A DNA stretch of 64,000 bases from Arthrobacter subterraneus (GCF_900099735.1 NZ_FNDT01000002.1:124001-188000); one strand, 5' to 3'. Shown: positions 30,951 to 40,156, counted from the stretch's first letter. Made by a program: numbers and translations. The notes: generated from the sequence alone by a model not told the origin.

Positions 30951-31691
30951 CTAACTCCATTTGAACCAGCGGACGGCGGCCACTGACGCGACGGCGGCCC
31001 AGCCGCACAGCAGCGCGAATGAGGACAGATCGAAGGTGCCGGATGCGAGGGCAGCGCGCAGCCCGTCCCCGAGGGCTGCCGACGGCAGCAGTGCGACCAC
31101 GGGCTGGATTGCTTCGGGGAGTCTGTCCCCGGGAATGATGGTGCCGCCGACGGCGGCAAGCAGCACCCACACGAGGTTTGTGACCGCGAGCGTGGCTTCC
31201 GGCCTGAGGGTGCCTGCGATCAGCAGTCCCAGCGCCGTGAAGGCCGCGATCCCGGGAATCAGCATGGCGAGTGCGGGAAGTATTCCGCCGGGAGGGGGCT
31301 GCCACCCAAGCAGGACCGCCGTCGTGCCGATGACTGCGAGCTGGAGGGAGAGCACGGCGCCCACCGCGAGGATCTTGCCCAGAATCAGACCGCTGCGCCC
31401 GAGAGGCGTGGTGGAGAGGAAGCGGAGTACACCATAACGGCGGTCGAAGCCGGTTGCGATGCCCTGCCCCGTGAAGGCCGTGGACAGCACGCACAGGGCA
31501 ATAACTCCCGGTGTGCCTGTCTCAAGCCGGGGGCCGCCGAAGGCGTCGAAGAAGGGAGTGAAGGCAATGGCGCTCAGGGCCAGCAGCGGCAGCACAATCG
31601 CGAGGACAAGCTGTTCGCCGTTGCGGAGCATCGCGAGGGTCTCGTACCGGCCGTGCTGGAGGACGCGCACGGGCAAGGCGGCTGCGCTCAT
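30951..31691 (-). CDS. ABC-2 type transporter permease
   Basis: A 246-residue membrane subunit with about six hydrophobic segments, ending with a WFKWS tail. The ABC-2 pattern is seen in TPLGRSGLILGKI (about residue 97), the usual coupling-helix region. Its ATG overlaps the ATPase stop by 4 nt (ATGA), and ctaA follows 4 nt after its stop. Equivalent exporter genes lie next to sufR in mycobacteria, where they were labelled antibiotic-type transporters without experimental substrate. A link to heme or oxidase assembly, suggested by the ctaA coupling, is inference. Confidence 0.87.
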   Translation of the reverse strand: MSAAALPVRVLQHGRYETLAMLRNGEQLVLAIVLPLLALSAIAFTPFFDAFGGPRLETGTPGVIALCVLSTAFTGQGIATGFDRRYGVLRFLSTTPLGRSGLILGKILAVGAVLSLQLAVIGTTAVLLGWQPPPGGILPALAMLIPGIAAFTALGLLIAGTLRPEATLAVTNLVWVLLAAVGGTIIPGDRLPEAIQPVVALLPSAALGDGLRAALASGTFDLSSFALLCGWAAVASVAAVRWFKWS

Positions 31692-32635
31692 CGGATGTTC
31701 CGTCCGGAAATGTCGAGGAAGACGTCCTCCAGCGAACGCGACGTCAGAGCGATCGAGGCCGGCAGGATGCGCTCCTCGGCCCACCAGGCCGCGAGGACAG
31801 CCAGGTCTTCCGGCGTCAGCGGTCCGCTCACCCGGTACCGGCCGGGGGTCGGTTCCGTGATTGTGAGGTGGGGCAGGCGTGCAGAGGGGAGCCGCAGATG
31901 CTCGGCAGCCTCAAAATGCAGTTCACGTACTGCGTCGGCAGCATGCCTGGTGAGGTCCGGGACTGTCCCGTGCCGGACCAGCCGGCCGTGGTCGATGATG
32001 TAGACGTAGTCAGCGAGTTTCTGGGCGTCATCGAGCAGGTGCGTGGTCAGGACGATCGCCAGGCCTTCCGCGCGAAGCTCGTTGATCAGCTCGAACACGA
32101 TGTTCCGGGACTGCGGATCGAGCCCCGCACTGGGCTCGTCCAGGAAAAGCACCTCGGGGTTTCCCACGAGGGCGCAGGCGAGCGCCAGCCGCTGCTTCTG
32201 GCCTCCCGAGAGCCGCCGTACCGGGGTCCTGGCAAAGGAATTGAGGCCCAGCCGGTCCGCAAGACCGGGCACGTCCCGGGGCGCTGCGTACATGCCTGCG
32301 ACATGCTGCAGGAGGGCAAGGGGACGAACCGCCGGGGGCAGGCCGCCTTCCTGCAGCATGATGCCCACGCGGCTGCGCAGTGCGGCGCCTGCGCGCCAGG
32401 GATCCTGCCCGAGCAGGCGGACGCTGCCGCCGCTGGGCTTCTGCAGGCCCTGGGCGCACTCCAGAGTAGTGGTTTTGCCCGCTCCGTTGGCTCCCAGCAG
32501 CGCGGTGACGCGGCCGGTCTCCGCCCGCAGACTCACGCCGTCGAGCACCCGGACCATTTTTCCGTCCAGCGAGGACACGGGCCCGAAGTCCTTGACGAGC
32601 CCGCACACTTCGACGGCAGGGGAGGAGGAAGGCAC
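31688..32635 (-). CDS. ABC transporter ATP-binding protein
   Basis: A 315-residue ATPase partner of the adjacent permease. Walker A is GANGAGKTT near residue 48, the signature RRLSGGQKQR near residue 141, Walker B VLFLDEPSAGLD, and the switch His in TTHLLDDA. The C-terminal about 80 residues form an ABC-2 accessory domain. The GTG start at 32635 lies 6 nt after TAGAAT (32647-32642), with no Shine-Dalgarno, which points to a leaderless message. It is divergent from sufR with 177 bp between starts. Confidence 0.92.
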   Translation of the reverse strand: MPSSSPAVEVCGLVKDFGPVSSLDGKMVRVLDGVSLRAETGRVTALLGANGAGKTTTLECAQGLQKPSGGSVRLLGQDPWRAGAALRSRVGIMLQEGGLPPAVRPLALLQHVAGMYAAPRDVPGLADRLGLNSFARTPVRRLSGGQKQRLALACALVGNPEVLFLDEPSAGLDPQSRNIVFELINELRAEGLAIVLTTHLLDDAQKLADYVYIIDHGRLVRHGTVPDLTRHAADAVRELHFEAAEHLRLPSARLPHLTITEPTPGRYRVSGPLTPEDLAVLAAWWAEERILPASIALTSRSLEDVFLDISGRNIR

Positions 32636-32641
32636 CGAATA

Positions 32642-32647
32642 ATTCTA
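32642..32647 (-). promoter_or_regulatory. -10 element of a leaderless ABC exporter promoter
   Basis: On the minus strand TAGAAT is followed by 6 nt and the GTG start at 32635. It is one of the closest matches to the -10 consensus among the leaderless candidates. No -35 is visible. Confidence 0.55.
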
Positions 32648-32733
32648 CGCTAGGTAGTAGCCCGTTGTGCCTGCCCGCCGGGCACCCGATGGGTAGCCTC
32701 GCCTTACTGGAAGCGGCAGGCAATGTGGAATAG

Positions 32734-32760
32734 ATTAAGTCACGGTTATGTTGTCTTAAT
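32734..32760. promoter_or_regulatory. Inverted repeat, candidate SufR operator
   Basis: ATTAAGTCAC (32734-32743) and TTGTCTTAAT (32751-32760) form 10-bp arms matching at 8 of 10 positions around a 7-nt spacer; the outer 6 bp, ATTAAG/CTTAAT, are perfect. It overlaps a TATGTT -10-like hexamer (32747-32752) for sufR, and a minus-strand TAATCT. Its position suits autoregulation by SufR. Confidence 0.55.
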
Positions 32761-32812
32761 TGGCCGTCCACTTTGCGGCCGGTTCCCCGCGTACCCTGAA
32801 GGAGGCCCCGCG

Positions 32813-33652
32813 ATGTCCCATCCCGTTGCGCCCGGGCAGACCAGGGCGCACACCCCCTACGAGGGGACCGACGACGCCGAGTATCCACGCGTAGTCGACG
32901 AGCGGACCAGAGACAAGGTGCTCGCCGCCGTGCTGGAACACGGGCCCGTGAGTGCCGCTGAACTGGGAGATCTGCTCGGCTATACGCCCGCGGCTGTCCG
33001 GCGTCACCTCGACGCCCTGTCCCGTGACGGACTGATTGAAGTCAAGGGCATCGGCAGCCCGTCTCCCGGAGCCGGACGCCCGGCCCGGCGTTATGTACTC
33101 AGCCAGCGCGGACAGACGCGCCTCGGCAACGACTACCTCCACATTGCCCAGGCCGCCCTGGGGCAGCTGCGCGAAGTGGCAGGGCCCGACGCCGTCCGCC
33201 AGTTTGCAGCGGGCAGGTTCGCCGACATGGAGGAGCGGTACCGCCCCATCATCGAGTCCGCGGGCGAGCGGCTGGAGGACCGGGCAGCGGCACTGGCCGA
33301 AGCGCTGAGCCTTGACGGCTTTGTCGGTTCCACCAGGGAGATCGGCCGCAACGCACCCAATGCAGCAATGCTGAGCGTGCAGCTCTGCCAGGGACACTGC
33401 CCCATCCAGGAACTCGCAGCGGAATTTCCGGATTTCTGTGAGCAGGAGACCGGGGTTTTCGCCAGGCTGCTCGGCGTGGACGTGCGCAGGCTCTCCACCC
33501 TGGCAAGCGGCGGGCACGTGTGCACCACCCATATACCGATCGGCAGGGTGGCGCGCGCAGCACCCGAAGCCGCTCCAAACACGGACGCCGTCCCCCCGGC
33601 TCCGCAAACGTACGCAACTTTCGTCTCCAACCATCAGCAAGGAAGGCCGTGA
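32813..33652 (+). CDS. sufR: Fe-S-sensing transcriptional repressor SufR
   Basis: A 279-residue ArsR/DeoR-like regulator with an N-terminal winged helix (about residues 32-80; [20 protein letters not shown]) and a C-terminal Fe-S domain. Four Cys are placed as in SufR: C192 and C196 in LCQGHCP, C209 in DFCEQE and C237 in HVCTTH, suited to binding a cluster whose loss relieves repression of the suf genes. GAAGGAGG precedes the ATG at 32813; an upstream in-frame ATG at 32723 would be inside the putative promoter. The stop overlaps the sufB start by one base. Confidence 0.94.
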   Translation: MSHPVAPGQTRAHTPYEGTDDAEYPRVVDERTRDKVLAAVLEHGPVSAAELGDLLGYTPAAVRRHLDALSRDGLIEVKGIGSPSPGAGRPARRYVLSQRGQTRLGNDYLHIAQAALGQLREVAGPDAVRQFAAGRFADMEERYRPIIESAGERLEDRAAALAEALSLDGFVGSTREIGRNAPNAAMLSVQLCQGHCPIQELAAEFPDFCEQETGVFARLLGVDVRRLSTLASGGHVCTTHIPIGRVARAAPEAAPNTDAVPPAPQTYATFVSNHQQGRP

Positions 33653-35127
33653 TGACGGATCAGACAGATCAGAAGGCATTGGTTCCCGACGCCGTGCCCG
33701 CTTCAGTGATCAGCGACATCCTCGAGAGGAACCCCGAACTCCACGGTATCGGCACCTACGAGTACGGCTGGTCCGACAAGAATGATGTCGGCGCCAACGC
33801 CAAGCGTGGTCTCGACGAGGAAGTTGTCCGCGACATTTCCTCAAAGAAGAGCGAGCCCCAGTGGATGCTCGATATGCGGCTCAAGGGCCTGAAGTACTTT
33901 GACCGCAAGCCCATGCCGACCTGGGGTGCGGACCTCTCGGGGATCGACTTCGACAACATCAAGTACTTCGTCCGGTCCACCGAGAAGCAGGCGGGCAGCT
34001 GGGAAGAACTTCCCGAGGACATCAAGAACACCTACGAGAAGCTCGGTATCCCCGAAGCTGAGCGCAACCGCCTCGTCTCGGGCGTCGCAGCGCAGTACGA
34101 GTCCGAGGTTGTCTATCACCAGATCAACGAGGAACTCGAGCGCCAGGGTGTCATCTTCATGGACACCGATACGGCACTGCGCGAGCACCCGGAGTTCTTC
34201 GAGGAGTACTTCGGATCGGTCATTCCGGTCGGAGACAACAAGTTCGCGTCGCTGAACACCGCGGTGTGGTCCGGCGGATCGTTCGTGTATGTCCCCCCGG
34301 GAGTACACGTGGAGATCCCGCTGCAGGCGTACTTCCGGATCAACACCGAGAACATGGGCCAGTTTGAGCGCACGCTGATCATCGCCGACGAGGACTCCTA
34401 CGTGCACTACATCGAGGGCTGCACCGCCCCGATCTACACGTCGGACTCCCTGCACTCCGCCGTCGTCGAAATCATCGCCAAAAAGGGTGCCCGCGTCCGC
34501 TACACGACCATCCAGAACTGGTCCAACAACGTGTACAACCTGGTGACCAAGCGCGCCATCGCACACGAGGGCGCCACCATGGAGTGGATCGACGGCAACA
34601 TCGGTTCCAAGGTCACCATGAAGTACCCGGCTGTCTACCTGGTCGGCGAGCATGCCAAGGGCGAGACCCTGTCGATCGCCTTTGCGGGTGAAGGCCAGCA
34701 CCAGGACACCGGTTCCAAGATGGTGCACATCGCACCGAACACCAAGTCCTCGATCATCTCCAAGTCGGTTGCCCGCGGCGGCGGACGCGCGGCGTACCGG
34801 GGGCTCGTCCAAATCCGCGAAGGCGCCTCGCACTCGGCGAACACGGTCCGCTGCGACGCCCTTCTTGTCGATTCGATCTCCCGTTCGGACACGTACCCGT
34901 ACGTGGACATCCGTGAAGATGACGTGACCATGGGCCACGAGGCTACGGTCTCCCGCGTCAGTGAGGAACAGCTGTTCTACCTGATGTCCCGCGGCATGCC
35001 CGAGGATGAGGCGATGGCGATGATCGTCCGCGGATTCATCGAGCCGATCGCCCGGGAGCTCCCAATGGAGTATGCCCTCGAACTCAACCGCTTGATCGAA
35101 CTCCAGATGGAAGGAGCCGTAGGCTGA
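33652..35127 (+). CDS. sufB: Fe-S cluster assembly protein SufB
   Basis: A 491-residue scaffold subunit of the SufBCD complex that assembles Fe-S clusters in the cytoplasm. The conserved beta-helix core includes [26 protein letters not shown] (Cys involved in cluster handling), and [13 protein letters not shown]; the C-terminal helix is near [12 protein letters not shown]. The ATG at 33652 overlaps the sufR stop (TGATG) and follows AAGGAAGG. It overlaps sufD by one base in the same way, indicating tight coupling. No intein interrupts it, in contrast to some mycobacterial sufB genes. Confidence 0.97.
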   Translation: MTDQTDQKALVPDAVPASVISDILERNPELHGIGTYEYGWSDKNDVGANAKRGLDEEVVRDISSKKSEPQWMLDMRLKGLKYFDRKPMPTWGADLSGIDFDNIKYFVRSTEKQAGSWEELPEDIKNTYEKLGIPEAERNRLVSGVAAQYESEVVYHQINEELERQGVIFMDTDTALREHPEFFEEYFGSVIPVGDNKFASLNTAVWSGGSFVYVPPGVHVEIPLQAYFRINTENMGQFERTLIIADEDSYVHYIEGCTAPIYTSDSLHSAVVEIIAKKGARVRYTTIQNWSNNVYNLVTKRAIAHEGATMEWIDGNIGSKVTMKYPAVYLVGEHAKGETLSIAFAGEGQHQDTGSKMVHIAPNTKSSIISKSVARGGGRAAYRGLVQIREGASHSANTVRCDALLVDSISRSDTYPYVDIREDDVTMGHEATVSRVSEEQLFYLMSRGMPEDEAMAMIVRGFIEPIARELPMEYALELNRLIELQMEGAVG

Positions 35128-36425
35128 TGGCCGAAACTTCACAATTGAGCCCCGGACTGACCGACGAAAAGGCTCGCGTCGGAGCGCCCTCCGATGAGGA
35201 GAAGGTAGCCATTGACGGTTTCACCGAGGAGGGCGAAAACCTTTCCCCGCTGAACACCGGAACGGAACAGCACGGTGCACGGCGGCACAGCCACGGCGAT
35301 GAGCCTGTGGTGCCGGAGGCCTCGCGCGGCGAGCGCCTCAAGTCCTACCGTCTGGCCGATTTCGCCCCGCTGACCGGCCGCGAGGAGGACTGGCGGTTCA
35401 CTCCGCTCAAGCGTCTCCGCGGATTGCACAGCGAGCCGTTGTCCGGTCAGGCCCCGGCGGTCACGGTGACCGGCGCATCCAATATCCAGGTTGAGACTGT
35501 CGGCCGGGACGATGCCCGCTTCGGTTGCGCCGCTGTCCCCGAGGACAGGGTGTCGGCCGCGGCCTGGGAAGCAGTGACCGCCGCCACCGTCATCACCATT
35601 CCTGAAGAGACGGTCGCTGACTGCGAAGTGACCGTCAGCGTGCGCGGCACCGACAGCGCCGCAGCGGCGCAGCACATCATCATCGACGCGCGCCGGTTCT
35701 CTCGGGCAGTGGTGGTTCTTGACCACCAGGGCAGCGCCGTGCTGTCACAGAACGTCGAGATCCTGGTTGGCGACGGCGCTGAACTCACCGTCGTCAGCGT
35801 CCAGGAATGGGACGACGACGCCGTTCACGTCTCCTCCCAGCAGGCAAAGATCGGCCGCGACGCGCGCTTCAAGCATGTTGTGGTCAGCCTCGGCGGCGAC
35901 CTCGTGCGTCTCACGCCGTCGTCGTTCTTCACCGCCCCCGGCGCGGAGGTGGAGATGTACGGTCTCTACTTCGCGGATGCCGGGCAGCATCTCGAGCAGC
36001 GGCTGCTCGTTGACCATGCCGTTCCGAACTGCAAGTCCCGCGTGACCTACAAGGGCGCGCTGCAGGGCCAGGGCGCGCATACCGTGTGGGTCGGCGACGT
36101 CCTGATCCGCAAGGAAGCCGAAGGCACCGACACCTACGAGGTCAACCGCAACCTGGTGCTCACCGATGGAGCGCGCTCCGACTCGGTGCCCAACCTCGAA
36201 ATCGAAACCGGACAGATCGAAGGCGCCGGACATGCCAGCGCTACCGGCCGCTTCGATGACGAGCACCTGTTCTACCTGATGGCCCGCGGGATCGACGAGA
36301 AGACCGCTCGCCGGCTGGTGGTGCGTGGATTCCTCAACGAGGTCATCCAGCAGATCAAGGTTCCGGTTCTGGAGGAGCGCCTCACTGAAGCAGTGGAGCG
36401 CGAGCTGGCCGCAGGAAACCTCTGA
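35127..36425 (+). CDS. sufD: Fe-S cluster assembly protein SufD
   Basis: A 432-residue partner of SufB in the SufBCD scaffold. The C-terminal half carries the family blocks QGQGAHTVWVGDVLIRKEAEGT-like region, NRNLVLTDGARSDSVPNLEIE and LMARGIDEKTARRLVV, parallel to SufB. The N-terminal about 65 residues are acidic and low in conservation, with a His-rich HSHGDE patch. Both ends overlap neighbours by one base (TGATG), giving an unbroken translational chain sufR-sufB-sufD-Rieske. Confidence 0.96.
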   Translation: MAETSQLSPGLTDEKARVGAPSDEEKVAIDGFTEEGENLSPLNTGTEQHGARRHSHGDEPVVPEASRGERLKSYRLADFAPLTGREEDWRFTPLKRLRGLHSEPLSGQAPAVTVTGASNIQVETVGRDDARFGCAAVPEDRVSAAAWEAVTAATVITIPEETVADCEVTVSVRGTDSAAAAQHIIIDARRFSRAVVVLDHQGSAVLSQNVEILVGDGAELTVVSVQEWDDDAVHVSSQQAKIGRDARFKHVVVSLGGDLVRLTPSSFFTAPGAEVEMYGLYFADAGQHLEQRLLVDHAVPNCKSRVTYKGALQGQGAHTVWVGDVLIRKEAEGTDTYEVNRNLVLTDGARSDSVPNLEIETGQIEGAGHASATGRFDDEHLFYLMARGIDEKTARRLVVRGFLNEVIQQIKVPVLEERLTEAVERELAAGNL

Positions 36426-36799
36426 TGGGCGAAGCATCACCGAACGGCATGCCGCAGGGCGAGCTGGTCTGCAACGTGAATGACATCCAGGTCAAGCAGG
36501 CTCTGCGGATCCTGATCGATGACTATCCCGTTGCGATCGTGAAGGACTCCGACGGCGGTATCCACGCCATCGGGGATACCTGCTCCCACGCCGACATTTC
36601 CCTCTCGGAGGGTGACGTCGAGGGGTGCAGGATCGAATGCTGGGGGCACGGTTCCCAGTTCGATCTGCGCAGCGGCATGCCGCTCCAGCTTCCCGCCTAC
36701 GAACCGGTTCCGGTGTTCGCGCTCGAGATAGTCGGCGACGAGGTCTACGTGGACATCACCACGGTGACCAACTCCGCGCCGGTTCCCGACCGCGGCTGA
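36425..36799 (+). CDS. Rieske [2Fe-2S] ferredoxin-like protein
   Basis: A 124-residue soluble Rieske domain. The cluster ligands are visible as C53-x-H55 in TCSHADISLSEG and C72-x2-H75 in CWGHGSQFDL. Such proteins resemble the ferredoxin subunit of ring-hydroxylating dioxygenases and are regularly inserted between sufD and sufC in this group of actinobacteria. A role as electron donor or cluster recipient in Suf assembly is plausible but unproven. The ATG overlaps the sufD stop; 72 nt follow before sufC. Confidence 0.93.
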   Translation: MGEASPNGMPQGELVCNVNDIQVKQALRILIDDYPVAIVKDSDGGIHAIGDTCSHADISLSEGDVEGCRIECWGHGSQFDLRSGMPLQLPAYEPVPVFALEIVGDEVYVDITTVTNSAPVPDRG

Positions 36800-36871
36800 A
36801 CCAGTCCGAAGCCCCAACTTTTCGAACATTTGAGCGATCCTGCTGGAGCAGGATGCAAAGGAGAACCACAG

Positions 36872-37645
36872 ATGTCCACTCTTGAAATCAAGGACCTGCA
36901 CGTCAGCATCAACACTGAGCAGGGCAACGTCCCCATCCTCAAGGGCGTCACGCTGACCATCAACACCGGTGAGACCCACGCCATCATGGGTCCCAACGGA
37001 TCCGGCAAGTCGACCCTCGCGTCGACCATCGCCGGGCATCCCCGATACATCGTTGACAGCGGCTCCATCACCCTGGACGGCGAGGACGTTCTGGAGATGA
37101 GCGTCGACGAGCGCGCCCGGGCCGGCCTCTTCCTGGCCATGCAGTACCCGGTCGAGGTTCCCGGCGTCACCATGACAAACTTCCTGCGCACCGCCAAGAC
37201 GGCACTGGACGGCAAGGCTCCGAGCCTCCGGCACTGGACCAAGGACGTCAAGGAGGCAATGACGCAGCTGCGCATCGACGCAGACTTCGCACAGCGCAAC
37301 GTGAACGAGGGGTTCTCCGGCGGTGAGAAGAAGCGCGTGGAGATCCTCCAGCTGGAACTGTTCAAGCCGCGCTTCGCCATCCTGGACGAGACCGACTCGG
37401 GTCTCGACGTTGATGCGCTCAAGGTTGTCTCCGAAGGGGTCAACCGCGAGCACGGCAAGGGCAACATGGGCACGCTGCTCATCACCCACTACACACGCAT
37501 CCTCCGGTACATCAAGCCCGATTTCGTGCACGTATTCGTCGACGGACGGATTGCCGAGGAGGGTGGCCCCGAACTCGCCGACCGCCTCGAGGAAGAGGGC
37601 TACGACCGCTTCCTGGTTCCCGGATCCGCAACCGCCGGCGCCTGA
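36872..37645 (+). CDS. sufC: Fe-S cluster assembly ATPase SufC
   Basis: A 257-residue ABC-type ATPase that drives conformational change of SufBCD. Walker A is GPNGSGKST at about residues 37-45, the SufC-type signature is FSGGEKKR, Walker B is FAILDETDSGLD, and the switch His is in LLITHYTRIL. AAAGGAGAACCACAG precedes the ATG at 36872; the open frame upstream (from 36830) includes that ribosome binding site and is not coding. It is fifth in the suf operon, before the SufT-like gene. Confidence 0.97.
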   Translation: MSTLEIKDLHVSINTEQGNVPILKGVTLTINTGETHAIMGPNGSGKSTLASTIAGHPRYIVDSGSITLDGEDVLEMSVDERARAGLFLAMQYPVEVPGVTMTNFLRTAKTALDGKAPSLRHWTKDVKEAMTQLRIDADFAQRNVNEGFSGGEKKRVEILQLELFKPRFAILDETDSGLDVDALKVVSEGVNREHGKGNMGTLLITHYTRILRYIKPDFVHVFVDGRIAEEGGPELADRLEEEGYDRFLVPGSATAGA

Positions 37646-37678
37646 TTCCCGGATCCTGAAAGAGAAAGGCTCCTGCAC

Positions 37679-38008
37679 ATGAGCGATGTGAATGCAGCAC
37701 AGACGTCCCTTGAGGATGTCGAAGAGTCGCTGAAGGACGTCATCGATCCCGAGCTCGGCGTGAACATCGTCGACCTGGGCCTGCTGTACGGCCTGAAATA
37801 CGCCGACGACGGCGCCCTGCTGATCGATATGACCCTCACCACCGCGGCCTGCCCGCTCACCGACGTCATCGAGGAGCAGGTCGGGCAGGCTCTTGACGGA
37901 GTCGTCGATGACTGGCGGCTCAACTGGGTATGGATGCCGCCGTGGGGCCCCGAGCGCATCACCGAGGACGGCCGCGACCAGATGCGTGCCCTCGGGTTCA
38001 ACATCTAG
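37679..38008 (+). CDS. sufT: SufT-like metal-sulfur cluster assembly factor (DUF59/MIP18)
   Basis: A 109-residue MIP18/DUF59 protein with the hallmark DPELGVNIVDLGLLY and TLTTAACPLTD, whose Cys is the conserved reactive residue. Members help deliver Fe-S clusters to apo-proteins. It ends the suf operon, 33 nt after sufC. In mycobacteria sufS and sufU lie between sufC and this gene; here they are absent, so the sulfur donor must be encoded elsewhere. A long hairpin follows. Confidence 0.92.
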   Translation: MSDVNAAQTSLEDVEESLKDVIDPELGVNIVDLGLLYGLKYADDGALLIDMTLTTAACPLTDVIEEQVGQALDGVVDDWRLNWVWMPPWGPERITEDGRDQMRALGFNI

Positions 38009-38028
38009 CAGCAGCCTGTCCGGCACCC

Positions 38029-38083
38029 CGGGTCAGCTGAGGGGACTGGTTTCTCGCGAAATCAAGTCGCCTCAGCTGACCCG
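38029..38083. terminator. Long bidirectional hairpin after the suf operon
   Basis: Perfect 14-bp arms CGGGTCAGCTGAGG (38029-38042) and CCTCAGCTGACCCG (38070-38083) flank a 27-nt centre that can partly pair further (GACT/AGTC and GGTTTC/GAAATC around TCGC). It sits between the convergent suf operon and macro-domain gene and should stop both. Confidence 0.75.
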
Positions 38084-38121
38084 ATGCCGTTTAACGGCCG
38101 CGCGTTCAACAGCGTGCGGGT

Positions 38122-38634
38122 TCAGGGGCGCGCCCGCCGGAAGATCTCAGCCATTCTGTCGGAGAACAGGACGAAGCGGACCAGCCGGACGCGGCCGTCG
38201 TAATCCGAGACGGTCCGAAGTGCGATCCGGGCCACCTCTTCCGGCTCCCAGCCGTAAATGCCCGCGCTGATGGCGGGAAAAGCGACGGACTCCGCTTCAA
38301 GGTCCGCGGCGAGCGCCAGGCTGCGCCGGAAACAGGACTCCAGCAGCGCCGGGTCCGTCTGGCCGGCATGACGGTTCGGTCCCACCGTATGGATCACCCA
38401 CCGGGCCTGCAGCCGAAAACCCGGTGTCGCAACCGCCTGCCCCACCGGCAGCCCGTCCGGAAGCGAATCCCGCCGGACGGCGCGGCAGGCCTCAAGAAGA
38501 TCCGGCCCGGCAGCCGAATGGATGGCGCCGTCCACCCCGCCGCCGCCCAGCAGCGATGAATTGGCCGCATTGACGACGGCGTCGACCTCCTCGGTGGTGA
38601 TGTCGCCCTGAACAATTTCCACCTCAGCTGCCAT
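38122..38634 (-). CDS. Macro-domain protein, O-acetyl-ADP-ribose deacetylase-like
   Basis: A 170-residue single macro domain of the MacroD/YmdB type. The ADP-ribose-binding motifs are VQGDITTEEVDAVVNAANSS (residues about 7-26), LGGGGVDGAIHSAAG, and FPAISAGIYGWEPEEVARI. Such enzymes remove ADP-ribose from proteins or deacetylate O-acetyl-ADP-ribose. The ATG at 38634 has GGAG upstream; a TTG ten codons earlier is possible. It stands alone, convergent with the suf operon and divergent from the acyl-CoA ligase. Confidence 0.92.
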   Translation of the reverse strand: MAAEVEIVQGDITTEEVDAVVNAANSSLLGGGGVDGAIHSAAGPDLLEACRAVRRDSLPDGLPVGQAVATPGFRLQARWVIHTVGPNRHAGQTDPALLESCFRRSLALAADLEAESVAFPAISAGIYGWEPEEVARIALRTVSDYDGRVRLVRFVLFSDRMAEIFRRARP

Positions 38635-38749
38635 GGGTACTCCGTCCGGTACGCGCCGGGACAAACCCCGGCGCCTTCGCAGGTGCCGATTCTGCGCACC
38701 AATGTACTAGCGTGAGGGGTACCGCGATAAGAGGGAGCTTCCCTGGCCC

Positions 38750-40156
38750 ATGCCCTTCATCAACCGCCTGCTCCACTGGGCACGCACATCACCGGAGCGT
38801 GCCGCCGTCGTCGTCGGTGACCGGGAACTGACCTACGGTGAGCTGGCTGCCCGGGCATCCCGCAGTGAACTGCCCGCAGGCGGCATGATCGCCATGCAGT
38901 TCGAGGACCCCGTGGATTTCGCAGTCGCGTTCACCGCGGTGGTAGGCCAGGGCCGCTGCGCGGCCGTGCTGGACCCCGTCTGGCCCGCGGCGCAGCTGGC
39001 CGAGGTCCTCGAGGGTCTCGGGCCTGATGCCGTTCTCGCGGGGGAGCTCTGCCCGGAGGCTTCCCGTCCATCCCAGCTCGCGGACCCTCCGCCCGACGCG
39101 CGTTTCTACTGCGGCTTCACCTCCGGGACATCGGGCATGCCGAAGGGCTTTGTCCGTACCGTCGGCTCCTGGTCACGCTCGCTGGAGCGCAGCGTCGACT
39201 GGTTCGGGGTCACGCCGGGCCTGCGCGTCTTCGCACCCGGACCGCTGGCAGCAAGCCTGAGCCTCTACGCGCTGGCCGAATGCCTCTACGCCGGCGCCAC
39301 GTTTTACGCACCCGCTCCGGAAGCTGTTGCGGGGCGGGCCGCGTTCTTGGAGATTCTCCGGTCCGGACACATCGAACACCTCGTCGGCGTGCCGTCCGCC
39401 CTGCGCCTTGCGCTGGAACGCGCCGAGACCGCCCTGCCGCACCTGCGCACGGTAGTCTCCGGAGGTTCCCGGCTGTCAGCGGCGGAAGCCGGCATGGTGC
39501 TGCGGGCCGCACCGGCTGCCCGCGTCTTCGAGTACTACGGCGCATCGGAGCTCAGCATCGTGACGGTCCGGCGGGTCGACGGCTCTGCCGGGAGCGACGT
39601 CGGGCACCCCTTTGCCGGGGTTCAGATCCGGGTGCACGCGGATGGCAGGACAGCTGGGCCCGGTGAGGAAGGGACAATCCACGTACGCACGGACACCGCG
39701 ATCGAGGGTTATCTGCTCGGCGACGACGGCCGCTCCTTCCAGCGGCACGGGGATTGGGTCACCGTTCAGGACACGGGCTGGATCGACGACGACGACGCCC
39801 TGCACCTGACGGGCAGGCATGGAGACATGGTGGTGGTGGCCGGCACCAACGTCTATCCGTCCGAGGTGGAAGCCGTTCTGGCGGGAGCGGGCTACCCGGC
39901 GTCCGTCGTGGTGGGTATCCCCGATCCACGGCGGGGCGCCACGCTCGCTGCTGTCATCGAAACCCCGCCGGGAACCGACCTTGATGTGCCCCGGCTCCGC
40001 TCGTTCCTGAAGAAACAGCTGCCTCCGCCGAAGGTTCCGCGCCGGATGTACCGCACAGTGCGCCTGCCGCTGACACCGGCCGGGAAGCCCGACCGCGCGG
40101 CTCTGGAGGCGATGGTGCGCACGGGAGGTGAGGTGCATGAACTTCCCGCCCGATGA
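38750..40156 (+). CDS. AMP-dependent acyl-CoA synthetase/ligase
   Basis: A 468-residue adenylate-forming enzyme, shorter than the usual 500 to 560 residues. The P-loop is FTSGTSGMPKGF (near residue 123), the A5 motif EYYGASE, the hinge region TGRHGDMVVVAGTNVYPSEVE, and the catalytic Lys is in TPAGKPDR near the end. It should activate a carboxylic acid to an acyl-AMP and then acyl-CoA. It overlaps the thiolase gene by 20 nt and faces the biotin transporter genes. In Bacillus the yhfT-yhfS pair, a ligase and thiolase beside a BioY gene, is a known parallel, so a role near biotin or its precursors is a reasonable hypothesis. Confidence 0.9.
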   Translation: MPFINRLLHWARTSPERAAVVVGDRELTYGELAARASRSELPAGGMIAMQFEDPVDFAVAFTAVVGQGRCAAVLDPVWPAAQLAEVLEGLGPDAVLAGELCPEASRPSQLADPPPDARFYCGFTSGTSGMPKGFVRTVGSWSRSLERSVDWFGVTPGLRVFAPGPLAASLSLYALAECLYAGATFYAPAPEAVAGRAAFLEILRSGHIEHLVGVPSALRLALERAETALPHLRTVVSGGSRLSAAEAGMVLRAAPAARVFEYYGASELSIVTVRRVDGSAGSDVGHPFAGVQIRVHADGRTAGPGEEGTIHVRTDTAIEGYLLGDDGRSFQRHGDWVTVQDTGWIDDDDALHLTGRHGDMVVVAGTNVYPSEVEAVLAGAGYPASVVVGIPDPRRGATLAAVIETPPGTDLDVPRLRSFLKKQLPPPKVPRRMYRTVRLPLTPAGKPDRAALEAMVRTGGEVHELPAR

